Positions 8,776 to 16,515 of a DNA stretch of 64,000 bases are shown here, one piece after another (the first letter of the stretch is position 1; each line of letters begins with the position of its first letter). Location: positions 25,172 through 89,171 of the forward strand of contig JAADHN010000034.1 in NCBI GenBank assembly GCA_013151865.1. The letters run 5' to 3'. Origin of the DNA: Kiritimatiellota bacterium (GTDB lineage Bacteria; Verrucomicrobiota; Lentisphaeria; Oligosphaerales; JAADHN01). The position numbers and the translations under genes were made by a program. The notes beneath the pieces are model-generated. The model was not told where the DNA came from and did not search any database. It saw only the letters and a program-made list of their open reading frames with translations.

Positions 8776-10016
8776 TCGACATCCGCCTGCTCCGAGAAAA
8801 CCCCGAAAAGGTCCGCGAAAACTGCCGACGACGCGGCAGCAATGCGGACGTGGACGCCATTTTGGCGCGAGACGCCGAGTACCGTCGCCTGTTGCGCGAG
8901 ACCGAAGATCTGCGTGCAAGTCGCAAGAGGTTGAGTCAACAGGCGCGGACAGACCCCGCGGCCAGGGAAAAGGTTCGGGGCATGAAACCCCGGATTGCCG
9001 AAAACGAAAAGCGCATCGGCGAACTCCGCGCGGAAATCCACGACCTCATGGCATGGTTGCCCAATTTCCTGGCTGAGGACGTGCCCCCGGGACACAGCGA
9101 TCAGGACAACGAGGTCGTGCGCCTTTGGGGTGAAAAGCGAGAATTCGATTTTGAACCCCAGCCGCACGATGTGATCGGGGAACGGCTCGGGATCATCGAC
9201 ACGGCCCGCGGCGCCAAGGTGGCCCAGGCCGGGTTTTATTTCTGGTGCGGTGCGGGCGCGCAACTCGCCACGGCGCTCTTTTTCTGGGCTCAACAGGAGC
9301 TGGTGAAACGCGGCTTCCGGCTCATGATACCGCCGTGCGCCGCCAAACCCCGCACCCTGTTCGGCACGGGCTACCTGCCATTCGCTTCGGATCAGATTTA
9401 CCGCATTCAAGGCGAGGACTTGGCTCTCGTCGGAACGTCCGAGCAGACGTTGGTGGGCTATCACGCCGACGAACTGTTGAACAGCGACGACTTGCCCCTG
9501 CGCTACACGGCGTTCAGTCCCTGTTTCCGGACCGAAGCCGGCAGCTATGGTCGCGAAGTCCGCGGCATCTTCCGGGTCCACCAGTTCCACAAGGTCGAGC
9601 AAATCGTCTTTTGCCTGCCCCAGGCCTCCCCCGAATTGCACGAAGAATGCCAGCGGAACGAGGAGGAGCTGGTCCGGGCGCTCGGCGTCCCGTACCGCGT
9701 CGTCAACGTTTGCGTGGGCGACATGGGCGCACCCGGCTACAAGAAGTACGATGTCGAGGCGTGGTTTCCCGGGTACGGGGGCTACCGCGAGGTGACCTCC
9801 AACACGAACCTCACCGATTTCCAGGCCCGGCGTCTCGGGATCCGGTTCCGCCGGGGCACCGAAAAAGGCTTTGTCCATACCATCTCCGCCACGGGGGTTA
9901 CAGACCGACTTGTGTGCGCCGTCCTCGAGAACTTCCAGCAGGCCGACGGCAGTGTCGTCGTGCCGCCGCCCCTGCGTCCGTACACCGGCTTCGACCGAAT
10001 TGCCTTCCCCGGATGA
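8772..10016 (+). CDS. serS: seryl-tRNA synthetase
   Basis: Charges tRNA-Ser. The 414-residue class II synthetase has the N-terminal coiled-coil arm (residues 1-100, MIDIRLLRENPEKVREN), motif 2 (FRTEAGSYGREVRGIFRVHQ) and the motif 3 region (VENFQQADGSVVVP variant with TGFDRI). The serine-site segment reads YREVTSNTNLTDFQARRL, where most bacteria have SSCSNC..FQ, a small deviation. It starts inside the last codons of lpxA. Confidence 0.97.
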   Translation: MIDIRLLRENPEKVRENCRRRGSNADVDAILARDAEYRRLLRETEDLRASRKRLSQQARTDPAAREKVRGMKPRIAENEKRIGELRAEIHDLMAWLPNFLAEDVPPGHSDQDNEVVRLWGEKREFDFEPQPHDVIGERLGIIDTARGAKVAQAGFYFWCGAGAQLATALFFWAQQELVKRGFRLMIPPCAAKPRTLFGTGYLPFASDQIYRIQGEDLALVGTSEQTLVGYHADELLNSDDLPLRYTAFSPCFRTEAGSYGREVRGIFRVHQFHKVEQIVFCLPQASPELHEECQRNEEELVRALGVPYRVVNVCVGDMGAPGYKKYDVEAWFPGYGGYREVTSNTNLTDFQARRLGIRFRRGTEKGFVHTISATGVTDRLVCAVLENFQQADGSVVVPPPLRPYTGFDRIAFPG

Positions 10017-10114
10017 GCCCGTCGCGCCGATCTCGCCCTCCCGCGTCCGTTCGGGCGGCTTGTTCCCTGCCGCAATCGCCCTTCGATCCTGCACTCCGCT
10101 TTTTTGGCTCAATA

Positions 10115-10130
10115 ATACCATATGTAGTGC
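10115..10130 (+). promoter_or_regulatory. NrdR box 1
   Basis: ATACCATATGTAGTGC matches the NrdR box consensus acaCwAtATaTwGtgt at 12 of 16 positions. It lies exactly 32 bp (about three helical turns) upstream of box 2, the spacing typical of NrdR-controlled ribonucleotide reductase promoters. Confidence 0.7.
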
Positions 10131-10158
10131 TTGCGGCTTCGATGCACCACTATATATT
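10131..10158 (+). promoter_or_regulatory. nrdJ promoter
   Basis: TTGCGG (10131-10136), a 16-bp spacer and TATATT (10153-10158) form a sigma-70-type promoter in an AT-rich patch. The -10 lies inside NrdR box 2 and the -35 touches box 1, so a bound repressor would block polymerase. Confidence 0.55.
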
Positions 10159-10162
10159 GTGT
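10147..10162 (+). promoter_or_regulatory. NrdR box 2
   Basis: CCACTATATATTGTGT differs from the NrdR box consensus at one position only. Together with box 1 it marks nrdJ as a member of the NrdR regulon, repressed when dATP is high. No nrdR gene is in the window. Confidence 0.8.
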
Positions 10163-10379
10163 TTCCTGCGTACAAAAAAGGGAGAAGAAGGGGACGCCTG
10201 CGCACGTCCTCGCATCCCCGTCCGACGCCTGCCCCAGTCCCATGGCGGGCAGGGGACAGCACGGCGCATTGTTTCACGAAACCTCCGGAGCAATGGGTGG
10301 AAGATCGTTCGGGTTCGCCCGAATCGGGCCCGCGACAAGGATTCCTGCGGCAGGGGCCGCAACAATGGGAGCTGATTCC

Positions 10380-12647
10380 ATGCAGATCGATATGCCGGCG
10401 GTCTCCCGGCACATCTGGGAGACCAAGTATCGTTATTTCGACGAGAACGGTCCGAAAGACCGGACAGTGTCCGATACATGGCGCCGCGTCGCTCGAGCGG
10501 CTGCAGGAGTGGAAAAAGATCCCAAGCGTTGGGAGAAGGTTTTTTACGGTTTGCTCGACGGGTTCCGTTTCTTGCCCGGCGGCCGTATTCTGGCCAACGC
10601 CGGCACGGAGCGACGGGCCACGACCATGTTCAATTGTTACGTCATGGGTACGATCGCGGACTCGATCGACGGGATCTTCACTGCGGTCAAGGAAGCCGCT
10701 CTCACTCAAAAACAGGGGGGCGGAGTCGGTTTCGACTTTTCGACGATCCGACCGCGCGGGAGCTTCATCAACGGCGTGGATTCGGCCGCTTCCGGTCCTC
10801 TGAGTTTCATGCGGGTACTGGACGCCACCTGCCGCACGATCATGAGCGCGGGGCAGCGTCGTGGGGCGCAAATGGGCATCATGCGATGCGACCACCCGGA
10901 CATAGACAGCTTCGTCGTTGCCAAGCGCGAGGACGATGCCCTGCGGATGTTCAACCTGTCCGTGGCGGTCACGGACGCATTCATGACCGCCGTGCGCGAA
11001 GACGCGGACTGGGACCTGGTTTTCGAGGGGCGGGTCCACCGGACCGTGAAGGCCCGGGCCATTTGGGAAAAGATCATGCGCTCGACATACGAGTTTGCCG
11101 AACCCGGAGTCTTCATGGTCGACCGCGTCAACGAATGGAACAACCTGTATTACTGCGAGGAAATCCGGGCCACCAACCCCTGCGGCGAACAGCCGCTGCC
11201 GCCCTACGGTGCGTGCCTGCTCGGCTCGCTGAATCTGACCCGATTCGTCGTCAAACCGTTCGAGCCGGATGCCTCGATCGACCTCGACGCCATAGCGACC
11301 GCCACTCGTGCGGCCGTGCGGTTCCTGGACAACATCATCGAGATCAGTCGGTATCCCCTGAAGAAGCAGGAAGAGGAGGCCCGGGCCAAACGTCGCATGG
11401 GGATCGGCATCACGGGGCTCGCGGACATGCTCATCCTCCTGGGGCTGCGTTACGGGAGTCGTGAAGCCATACGGACGGCCACCCGGGTGATGCGCACCAT
11501 CACCCATGCCGCTTATGAGGCCTCGGTCGACTTGGCCGCCGAGAAGGGCGCGTTTCCCGTATTCGACGCGGGCAAGTACCTCGAGGGCAAGTTCATCCAA
11601 GGACTCCCGATACGAACCCGGAACAAGATCGCCCGGCACGGAATCCGCAATTCGCACTTGACCAGCATCGCCCCCACCGGGACCATTTCACTATTGGCCG
11701 GAAACGTGAGCAGCGGCATCGAACCCGTCTTCGCGTGGCATTACGTCCGCAAAATCCGACGCACCGAAGAAGACGATACAGAAAACCACGAAGTGATGGA
11801 CTACGCTTACCACGAATACTGCAGACGGTTCGGTCGGCCGGAACGGGACGAAGATCTCCCCCCGGCGTTCGTGACCGCCGCAGACATTCCGGCCCGCAAG
11901 CACATCGACATGCAGGCCGCCCTGCAGAAGTACGTCGACAGCGCCATATCCAAGACGATCAACGTCCCCGAAGAGCTGCCCTTCGAGCAATTCAAGGACA
12001 TCTACCTGTACGCTTACGACAAAGGGCTCAAAGGCTGCACCACCTTCCGGCCCAATCCGCGAATCACCGGGGTACTGCGGCGGAAGCCCGACAAAAAGAC
12101 GTCTTCCCCGACCGTCCCCGGTATTGCGCCCCCGGTCCGACCGCCGGTCCTCCACGGTACCACCTACAAGATCAAGACGCCGATGACGCCCAATGCCCTG
12201 TATGTGACGATCAACGACATCGAAGAGAACGGAACGCGGCGGCCCTACGAGATCTTTATCAACACGAAGAACCTTCAGCATTTCGGGTGGATCGTGGCCA
12301 TGACTCGGCTGATCTCGGCAGTCTTCCGGCGGGAGCCGAACCCGTCGTTCCTGGTCGAGGAACTGACTTCCATCTACGATCCGTCCGGCGGATACTTCAG
12401 TGCGGGGGAATACGTCCCGTCGCTGCCGGCCGAGTTAGGGCGAGTGATTCGCACGCACCTCGAGCGTCTGGGGATCCTGACCGCTGCCTCGAGCGGCAAC
12501 GGGAAGCCGGCGCCCGCAACGAATGGCGCCGTCTCCAGCAACGGCGCCCCCGGTTTGATGTTCTGTCCGGTGTGCCAACAGCCTGCCCTCTACGCCGAGG
12601 AAGGCTGTCTGAAATGTCGAGCCTGCGGCTACAGCAAGTGCGGTTGA
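10380..12647 (+). CDS. nrdJ: adenosylcobalamin-dependent ribonucleoside-diphosphate reductase (class II)
   Basis: Makes deoxyribonucleotides using coenzyme B12, without oxygen or a small subunit. The 755-residue protein has the alpha/beta-barrel core with Cys86 (FNCYVM), the radical-site motif NPCGEQPLPPYGACLLGSLNL with Cys268, SIAPTGTISLLAG, and a C-terminal cysteine-rich tail CPVCQ...CLKCRACGYSKCG (about residues 727-755) as in other NrdJ proteins. The frame is open from 10131, but ATG 10380 has GGGAG eight bases upstream and lies after the NrdR-box promoter, which excludes the longer start. Being class II, it makes growth depend on cobalamin. Confidence 0.96.
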   Translation: MQIDMPAVSRHIWETKYRYFDENGPKDRTVSDTWRRVARAAAGVEKDPKRWEKVFYGLLDGFRFLPGGRILANAGTERRATTMFNCYVMGTIADSIDGIFTAVKEAALTQKQGGGVGFDFSTIRPRGSFINGVDSAASGPLSFMRVLDATCRTIMSAGQRRGAQMGIMRCDHPDIDSFVVAKREDDALRMFNLSVAVTDAFMTAVREDADWDLVFEGRVHRTVKARAIWEKIMRSTYEFAEPGVFMVDRVNEWNNLYYCEEIRATNPCGEQPLPPYGACLLGSLNLTRFVVKPFEPDASIDLDAIATATRAAVRFLDNIIEISRYPLKKQEEEARAKRRMGIGITGLADMLILLGLRYGSREAIRTATRVMRTITHAAYEASVDLAAEKGAFPVFDAGKYLEGKFIQGLPIRTRNKIARHGIRNSHLTSIAPTGTISLLAGNVSSGIEPVFAWHYVRKIRRTEEDDTENHEVMDYAYHEYCRRFGRPERDEDLPPAFVTAADIPARKHIDMQAALQKYVDSAISKTINVPEELPFEQFKDIYLYAYDKGLKGCTTFRPNPRITGVLRRKPDKKTSSPTVPGIAPPVRPPVLHGTTYKIKTPMTPNALYVTINDIEENGTRRPYEIFINTKNLQHFGWIVAMTRLISAVFRREPNPSFLVEELTSIYDPSGGYFSAGEYVPSLPAELGRVIRTHLERLGILTAASSGNGKPAPATNGAVSSNGAPGLMFCPVCQQPALYAEEGCLKCRACGYSKCG

Positions 12648-12913
12648 CAGGCCTCTTCCGACCGAGTACACTTCTTCGCTCCGGGGCGGAGACCGTCCAC
12701 CTGGGTCGTCATGCCTGGGGGGGCGGTCGTTTCTGCCTTTGGCCTCCATGCCCTGTGGCCGGGCTCGCCGCGCCCGCACGTCGGCCCGGCTTCCGGCTCG
12801 TCGCGGGGCGCCGGGGTCCGGGCCGATGCGTTACCGCTTTTCGGATAGGGAGGCGGTTCTGGGCACTGCCCGAGGCGGCCGCCGACACTTCGAACCTATT
12901 TGGAGTCCGACGC

Positions 12914-13753
12914 GTGAAACAGACGACCCTGCGCGGTCCCGCGGTCATTTCGGGCATCGCCCTGCACACGGGCAATCGGGTCTCTCTGGCGCTTCAACCG
13001 GCGCCGGCCGGCACGGGCATCCGGTTTCGGCGCACGGACCTGCCTTCCGGGCCCACGGTCGCGGCCCGGGTGGAAAACGTTGTGGATGTGCAGCGCGGCA
13101 CGACCATTGCCGCGGGCAAAGCCTGTGTTCACACCGTCGAGCACCTGCTGGCGGCGCTCTATGCCCGGGGAGTGACGAATGCCTTCGTGGAAATGGCCGG
13201 TCCCGAGCCGCCGGTCGGGGACGGCAGCAGTGTGCCTTTCCTCGAGATGATCGACCGCGCCGGGGTCCGCACTCTCAAGGCATCCGCTCCCGAGGTGACT
13301 GTCGACCACCCGCTGTACCTCGAAGAAGGCGAGACGCGCATGGTCGTCGTGCCGGATGCCGAGTTTCGCATCAGTTGCACGGTTAAGTACGGCGGATCCG
13401 CCTTGTACTGTCAGTATCTTTCCATTCCGATCACCGCGGAGACGTTTGACCGGGAGCTGTCCAAAGCGCGGACGTTTTGCCTTTACGAAGAAATCGAGGC
13501 CCTGATGAAGGCCAACCTGATCGTGGGCGGCAGTTTGGACAATGCCGTCGTCATCAAGGGCGATGCCGTACTGAGCAAGGAAGGCCTCCGGTATCCGGAC
13601 GAATTCGTTCGACACAAGATGCTGGACATCGTGGGCGACCTTTCTTTGGTGGGGGCTCGGTTGCGGGCCCATGTGATTGCGGTCAGACCGGGGCACCCGT
13701 CGAACGTGGCCCTGGCCCGGATGATTCGTGAAGCCGTGCACGTGACTGCGTGA
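12914..13753 (+). CDS. lpxC: UDP-3-O-acyl-N-acetylglucosamine deacetylase
   Basis: Zinc enzyme for the committed step of lipid A synthesis. The 279-residue protein shows HTVEHLLAAL (Glu76 and zinc ligand His77, equal to Glu78/His79 of E. coli), DGSSVPF, GGSLDNAVV, RHKMLDIVGDL (His and Asp of the zinc site) and RPGHPSN (catalytic His). A GTG start at 12914 is chosen: GGAG is eight bases upstream and KQTTLRGPAVISGIALHTG is the family N-terminus; the open frame further upstream is a GC artefact. In many relatives LpxC is fused to FabZ; here the dehydratase-like protein is a separate gene 150 bp downstream. Confidence 0.95.
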   Translation: MKQTTLRGPAVISGIALHTGNRVSLALQPAPAGTGIRFRRTDLPSGPTVAARVENVVDVQRGTTIAAGKACVHTVEHLLAALYARGVTNAFVEMAGPEPPVGDGSSVPFLEMIDRAGVRTLKASAPEVTVDHPLYLEEGETRMVVVPDAEFRISCTVKYGGSALYCQYLSIPITAETFDRELSKARTFCLYEEIEALMKANLIVGGSLDNAVVIKGDAVLSKEGLRYPDEFVRHKMLDIVGDLSLVGARLRAHVIAVRPGHPSNVALARMIREAVHVTA

Positions 13754-13860
13754 CGACAACCCGGGGAGAGGGCCGGTTGCGCCGTGCCCGGCACGTTCTC
13801 GTCGGGTGGATTCGAGTGTAGTCGAAGGCCCCGAGGCGGGGACGATGCCCAGGGCCGGCA

Positions 13861-13872
13861 ATCACCAGTGAT
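13861..13872. promoter_or_regulatory. small palindrome before hot-dog gene, possible operator
   Basis: ATCACCAGTGAT has 5-bp arms (ATCAC/GTGAT) and is followed at once by TATGAT, a possible -10 box without a clear -35. It lies 30 bp before the double hot-dog gene. Weak evidence. Confidence 0.22.
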
Positions 13873-13902
13873 TATGATTATGAAAACACGAGGGGTTTCA
13901 CT

Positions 13903-14862
13903 ATGGCCGAGATCCTGACCTATGCCGATATGGAGGAACTCATCCCGGAACGGCCGCCGTTGTTGATGCTGGATCGGGTCCAGTTGGACACAGAGGGGCG
14001 GCGCGCAGTCGGCCTGAAGAACGTTTCAGTGAACGAAGCGTTCTTCACAGGGCATTTCCCGAACGCACCGATCATGCCGGGTGTGCTGCAGGTGGCTGCC
14101 ATGGTCCAGGTCGGCGGCCTGCTGTTGGGGCGGCTGCTCGGGGATCGGGCACGGGGGTTTCCCGTTTGCACCAGCATTCGGCGCCTGAAATTCCGCAACC
14201 CCGTCCTGCCGGGCGACCGTCTCCTGGTCGAGGTGGAACTCGCCGAGGACGATACGCCGCCCGATCCGGCGGGAACGACCTTGCGGGCGGTTGTCCGCAA
14301 GAACGGCGTGGTGACCTCCCAGGGCGCCATTCGGGTGACGTTTCTGGATGCGAGTGTGCTGCCGTCTCGCCCGGCCGAACTCGTTCCCGCAGATCCGGAG
14401 TTGCCATGGTTGCCTGCTTCGGACGATCTGCAGCCGGTGGACGTCGGGGGAATCATGCAGCTGATCCCGCATCGTTTTCCTTTCCTCTTGGTGGACGGGC
14501 TGATGCATCTCGACGGCGAGAATCAGCGGGTGGTCGGATTCAAGAACGTGACCGGAAACGAGCCCTTCTTCGCCGGGTGCCCACTTCCGATGGTGCCGCC
14601 CTACCTGCTGATCGAGATGGCGGCCCAGACAGGTTGCGCCTTGGCCCTCAGCACCCCCAAAAACCAGGGGAAGCTCGGTTACTTCATGGCCATCGATGAG
14701 GCGACGTTCTCCGTGCCCGTCGTTCCCGGCGACCAACTCGTAATCGACATCCAAACGACCGGTCGCGGCCGGTTCGGCAAAGCCCACGGCAGGCTCTGGG
14801 TCGGAAACCGGGAAGTGGCCGTCGGTGTGCTGAAATTTGCCGTGATCGATCGCGAAAAGTGA
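13903..14862 (+). CDS. tandem FabZ-like double hot-dog dehydratase with split catalytic dyad
   Basis: Likely 3-hydroxyacyl-ACP dehydratase of fatty acid or lipid A acyl supply. The 319 residues hold two FabZ-type hot-dog domains (about 8-150 and 182-316). Domain 1 keeps the catalytic His (GHFPNAPIMPGV, His51), but the Glu expected in the next helix is Ala65 (LQVAAMVQ). Domain 2 keeps the Glu (YLLIEMAAQ, Glu238) but has lost GHFP (AGCPLP, Cys226 at the His position, with a shorter loop). In FabZ dimers His comes from one subunit and Glu from the other, so His51 and Glu238 could build one working site. SD GAGGGG precedes ATG by seven bases. The gene follows lpxC and precedes a small unknown. 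Confidence 0.85.
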   Translation: MAEILTYADMEELIPERPPLLMLDRVQLDTEGRRAVGLKNVSVNEAFFTGHFPNAPIMPGVLQVAAMVQVGGLLLGRLLGDRARGFPVCTSIRRLKFRNPVLPGDRLLVEVELAEDDTPPDPAGTTLRAVVRKNGVVTSQGAIRVTFLDASVLPSRPAELVPADPELPWLPASDDLQPVDVGGIMQLIPHRFPFLLVDGLMHLDGENQRVVGFKNVTGNEPFFAGCPLPMVPPYLLIEMAAQTGCALALSTPKNQGKLGYFMAIDEATFSVPVVPGDQLVIDIQTTGRGRFGKAHGRLWVGNREVAVGVLKFAVIDREK

Positions 14863-14875
14863 GGCGGGTCCGGAA

Positions 14876-15160
14876 ATGGCGGTACCCCTCAGGGAATTGG
14901 AAGGCAAGCGCTTTTGCGTGGTTTTTGTCAAGGTGCTCGATCCGGTCGGGGAACGGGTGAAGCTCCAATGTCTTCACGGTCGGGCCAGTATCGAGCGCGG
15001 ACGCCTCAACGTGGTGCACGAGAGCGGAGCGGTCTTTACCGTGCCGGGTTCGGCCCTCCCGAACGTCTTGCCCAATGACGGGACGCAAATGCTGCGGGAC
15101 GCCGACTACTTTGTGTTCGTGAAAACGGACGAGGACATTGAATTCATGTCGCCGAATTGA
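14876..15160 (+). CDS. small conserved-looking protein of unknown function
   Basis: 94 residues starting MAVPLRELEGKRFCVVFVKV, 13 bp after the double hot-dog gene and so probably co-transcribed. No signal peptide or membrane segment; alternating hydrophobic residues (RFCVVFVKVLD, YFVFVKTDEDIEF) predict a small all-beta fold. No family was recognised. Codon use is like its neighbours and the frame is tightly placed between genes, which supports a real gene. Confidence 0.6.
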   Translation: MAVPLRELEGKRFCVVFVKVLDPVGERVKLQCLHGRASIERGRLNVVHESGAVFTVPGSALPNVLPNDGTQMLRDADYFVFVKTDEDIEFMSPN

Positions 15161-15221
15161 CGGGTGCGTGGATCGCCGCGCGGCGCCCCCAGTTCCGGCT
15201 TTTCGAAGGAGTTCTCTTGCC

Positions 15222-16310
15222 ATGCACCGTGTCTCGAACCGAGTATCCGCTCTTTTCCGCCGCTGTCGGGTCCCGGTCGCTTTTCTCGGCTTCTTTCTGA
15301 CGGCGTCCTGCGGACGTCGATCCGCAACGTCGGACCGTGCCGCGGACGGCGCTGCCGGCCCCCTCCCGGGCGGGGTCCGTTTCGTGAGCATCGGTACGGG
15401 CGGCGTCACCGGCGTCTACTACCAAGTGGGCGGTGCGCTGATGAAGCTGATGAATCGAGAATGCGGCGGCCGGATCAAGACATCTTTCCAGTCCACGGGC
15501 GGGTCGGTGTACAACATCAACGCCGTATTGGCGGGCGACCTTGATTTCGGCTTGGCCCAGGCCGACCGCCAGTACCAGGCCGTGCACGGACTCGCCGAGT
15601 GGAAAAAAGCGGGACCGCAACGCCGGCTCCGGTCGGTGTGCAGTCTGTACCCGGAGTGCGTGACCCTGGTGGCCGCCGAGGATTCCGGCATCCGCCGGAT
15701 CGAAGATCTCCGCGGCAAGCGGGTCAACATCGGCAACCCCGGTTCGGGACAGCGCTACAACGCGATCCAGATCCTCGAGGCGGTCGGGATCGATTGGAAA
15801 CGGGACCTGCACGCCGAAGGCGTCAAGGCTGCGGAGTCCGCAAAGTTGCTTCAGGACGGTCGGATCGACGCCTTTTTCTACACGGTCGGCCACCCGGCGG
15901 GGCTCATCACGGAGGCCACGGCGGGACGGCGGCCGGTGCGGTTCGTCCCCATCACCGGGATCGAAGCGCTCACGGCGGCATATCCGTATTACGCACGCGC
16001 CGTGGTTCCGGGCGGGCTTTATCCCAAGGCAATCAACAGCCAAGACATCCCGACCGTCGCTGTTCTTACGGTGCTGCTGACTTCGGCGGACGAGCCGGAC
16101 GGGGTGGTGTATGCATTGGCGAAGTCGCTGTTCGAGAACCTTGAGGAGTTTCGGACGATGCATCCGGCGTTTGCAGGACTCGACCCCAAGCAGATGGTCA
16201 CGGCAGGCCTGTCGGCCCCGCTGCATCCGGGCGCCCTGCGCTACTACCGTGAAGCGGGCCTGATTTCGGAAGCCGATCCCGGCGCGGCCGGGACTGCGGC
16301 CGGGAAGTAA
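15222..16310 (+). CDS. TAXI-family TRAP transporter solute receptor (lipoprotein)
   Basis: Substrate-binding part of a TRAP transporter, TAXI subtype, which feeds an ion-driven permease. The 362-residue protein starts at ATG 15222 with AAGGAG ten bases upstream. The hydrophobic N-terminus ends in FLTASC, a lipobox-like site, so it is probably membrane-anchored outside the inner membrane. VSIGTGGVTGVYYQVGGAL is the TAXI signature; STGGSVYNINAVLAGDLDFGLAQAD and GNPGSGQRYNA fit the ligand-binding folds. TAXI proteins bind small acids such as glutamate, but the ligand here cannot be told. The fused permease follows. Confidence 0.92.
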   Translation: MHRVSNRVSALFRRCRVPVAFLGFFLTASCGRRSATSDRAADGAAGPLPGGVRFVSIGTGGVTGVYYQVGGALMKLMNRECGGRIKTSFQSTGGSVYNINAVLAGDLDFGLAQADRQYQAVHGLAEWKKAGPQRRLRSVCSLYPECVTLVAAEDSGIRRIEDLRGKRVNIGNPGSGQRYNAIQILEAVGIDWKRDLHAEGVKAAESAKLLQDGRIDAFFYTVGHPAGLITEATAGRRPVRFVPITGIEALTAAYPYYARAVVPGGLYPKAINSQDIPTVAVLTVLLTSADEPDGVVYALAKSLFENLEEFRTMHPAFAGLDPKQMVTAGLSAPLHPGALRYYREAGLISEADPGAAGTAAGK

Positions 16311-16323
16311 TGCTTTTTCCCGG
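16300..16323 (+). other. hairpin over the TAXI stop codon
   Basis: CCGGGAA (16300-16306) pairs perfectly with TTCCCGG (16317-16323), loop ten bases with four T. The TAA stop (16308-16310) is in the loop. Without a trailing T tract it is not a normal terminator; it may protect the receptor mRNA or lower permease expression. Confidence 0.4.
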
Positions 16324-16438
16324 GCAGAGAGTGCTTGCCTGAACTATTGAGTCGACAGCGTTGTGTCGATCCACACTGGAAGGAAAGCGGTTGCGGACGA
16401 TGCTGCGACAGAACTCGATTCCCCGCGCTTGCCTCGGA

Positions 16439-16468
16439 AGAGCGGCAATACGGTTCACCTTCCGGGCG
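16439..16468 (+). repeat. dispersed imperfect repeat, copy 1
   Basis: AGAGCGGCAAT at 16439 through TCCGGGCG at 16468 matches 24676-24705 at 26 of 30 bases in the same orientation. Both copies are in spacers upstream of genes (TRAP permease, dsbD). Similarity fades on both sides. Confidence 0.5.
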
Positions 16469-16515
16469 GCGCTCTCCAGTCCGACAATCGCGGGAGACGG
16501 GACTCACCGAACTCT

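Noticed and set aside
10131..10379. 83-codon upstream extension of nrdJ
   Set aside because: It would start within the promoter and NrdR boxes; ATG 10380 has a good SD and the known N-terminus.
8619..11657. 1012-codon minus-strand frame
   Set aside because: Lies opposite serS and nrdJ, both certain genes; open only because of GC-rich codon use.
12648..12913. Weak stem GACCG...CGGTC followed by GTTTCT after nrdJ
   Set aside because: Long loop and poor T tract; not convincing as a terminator.
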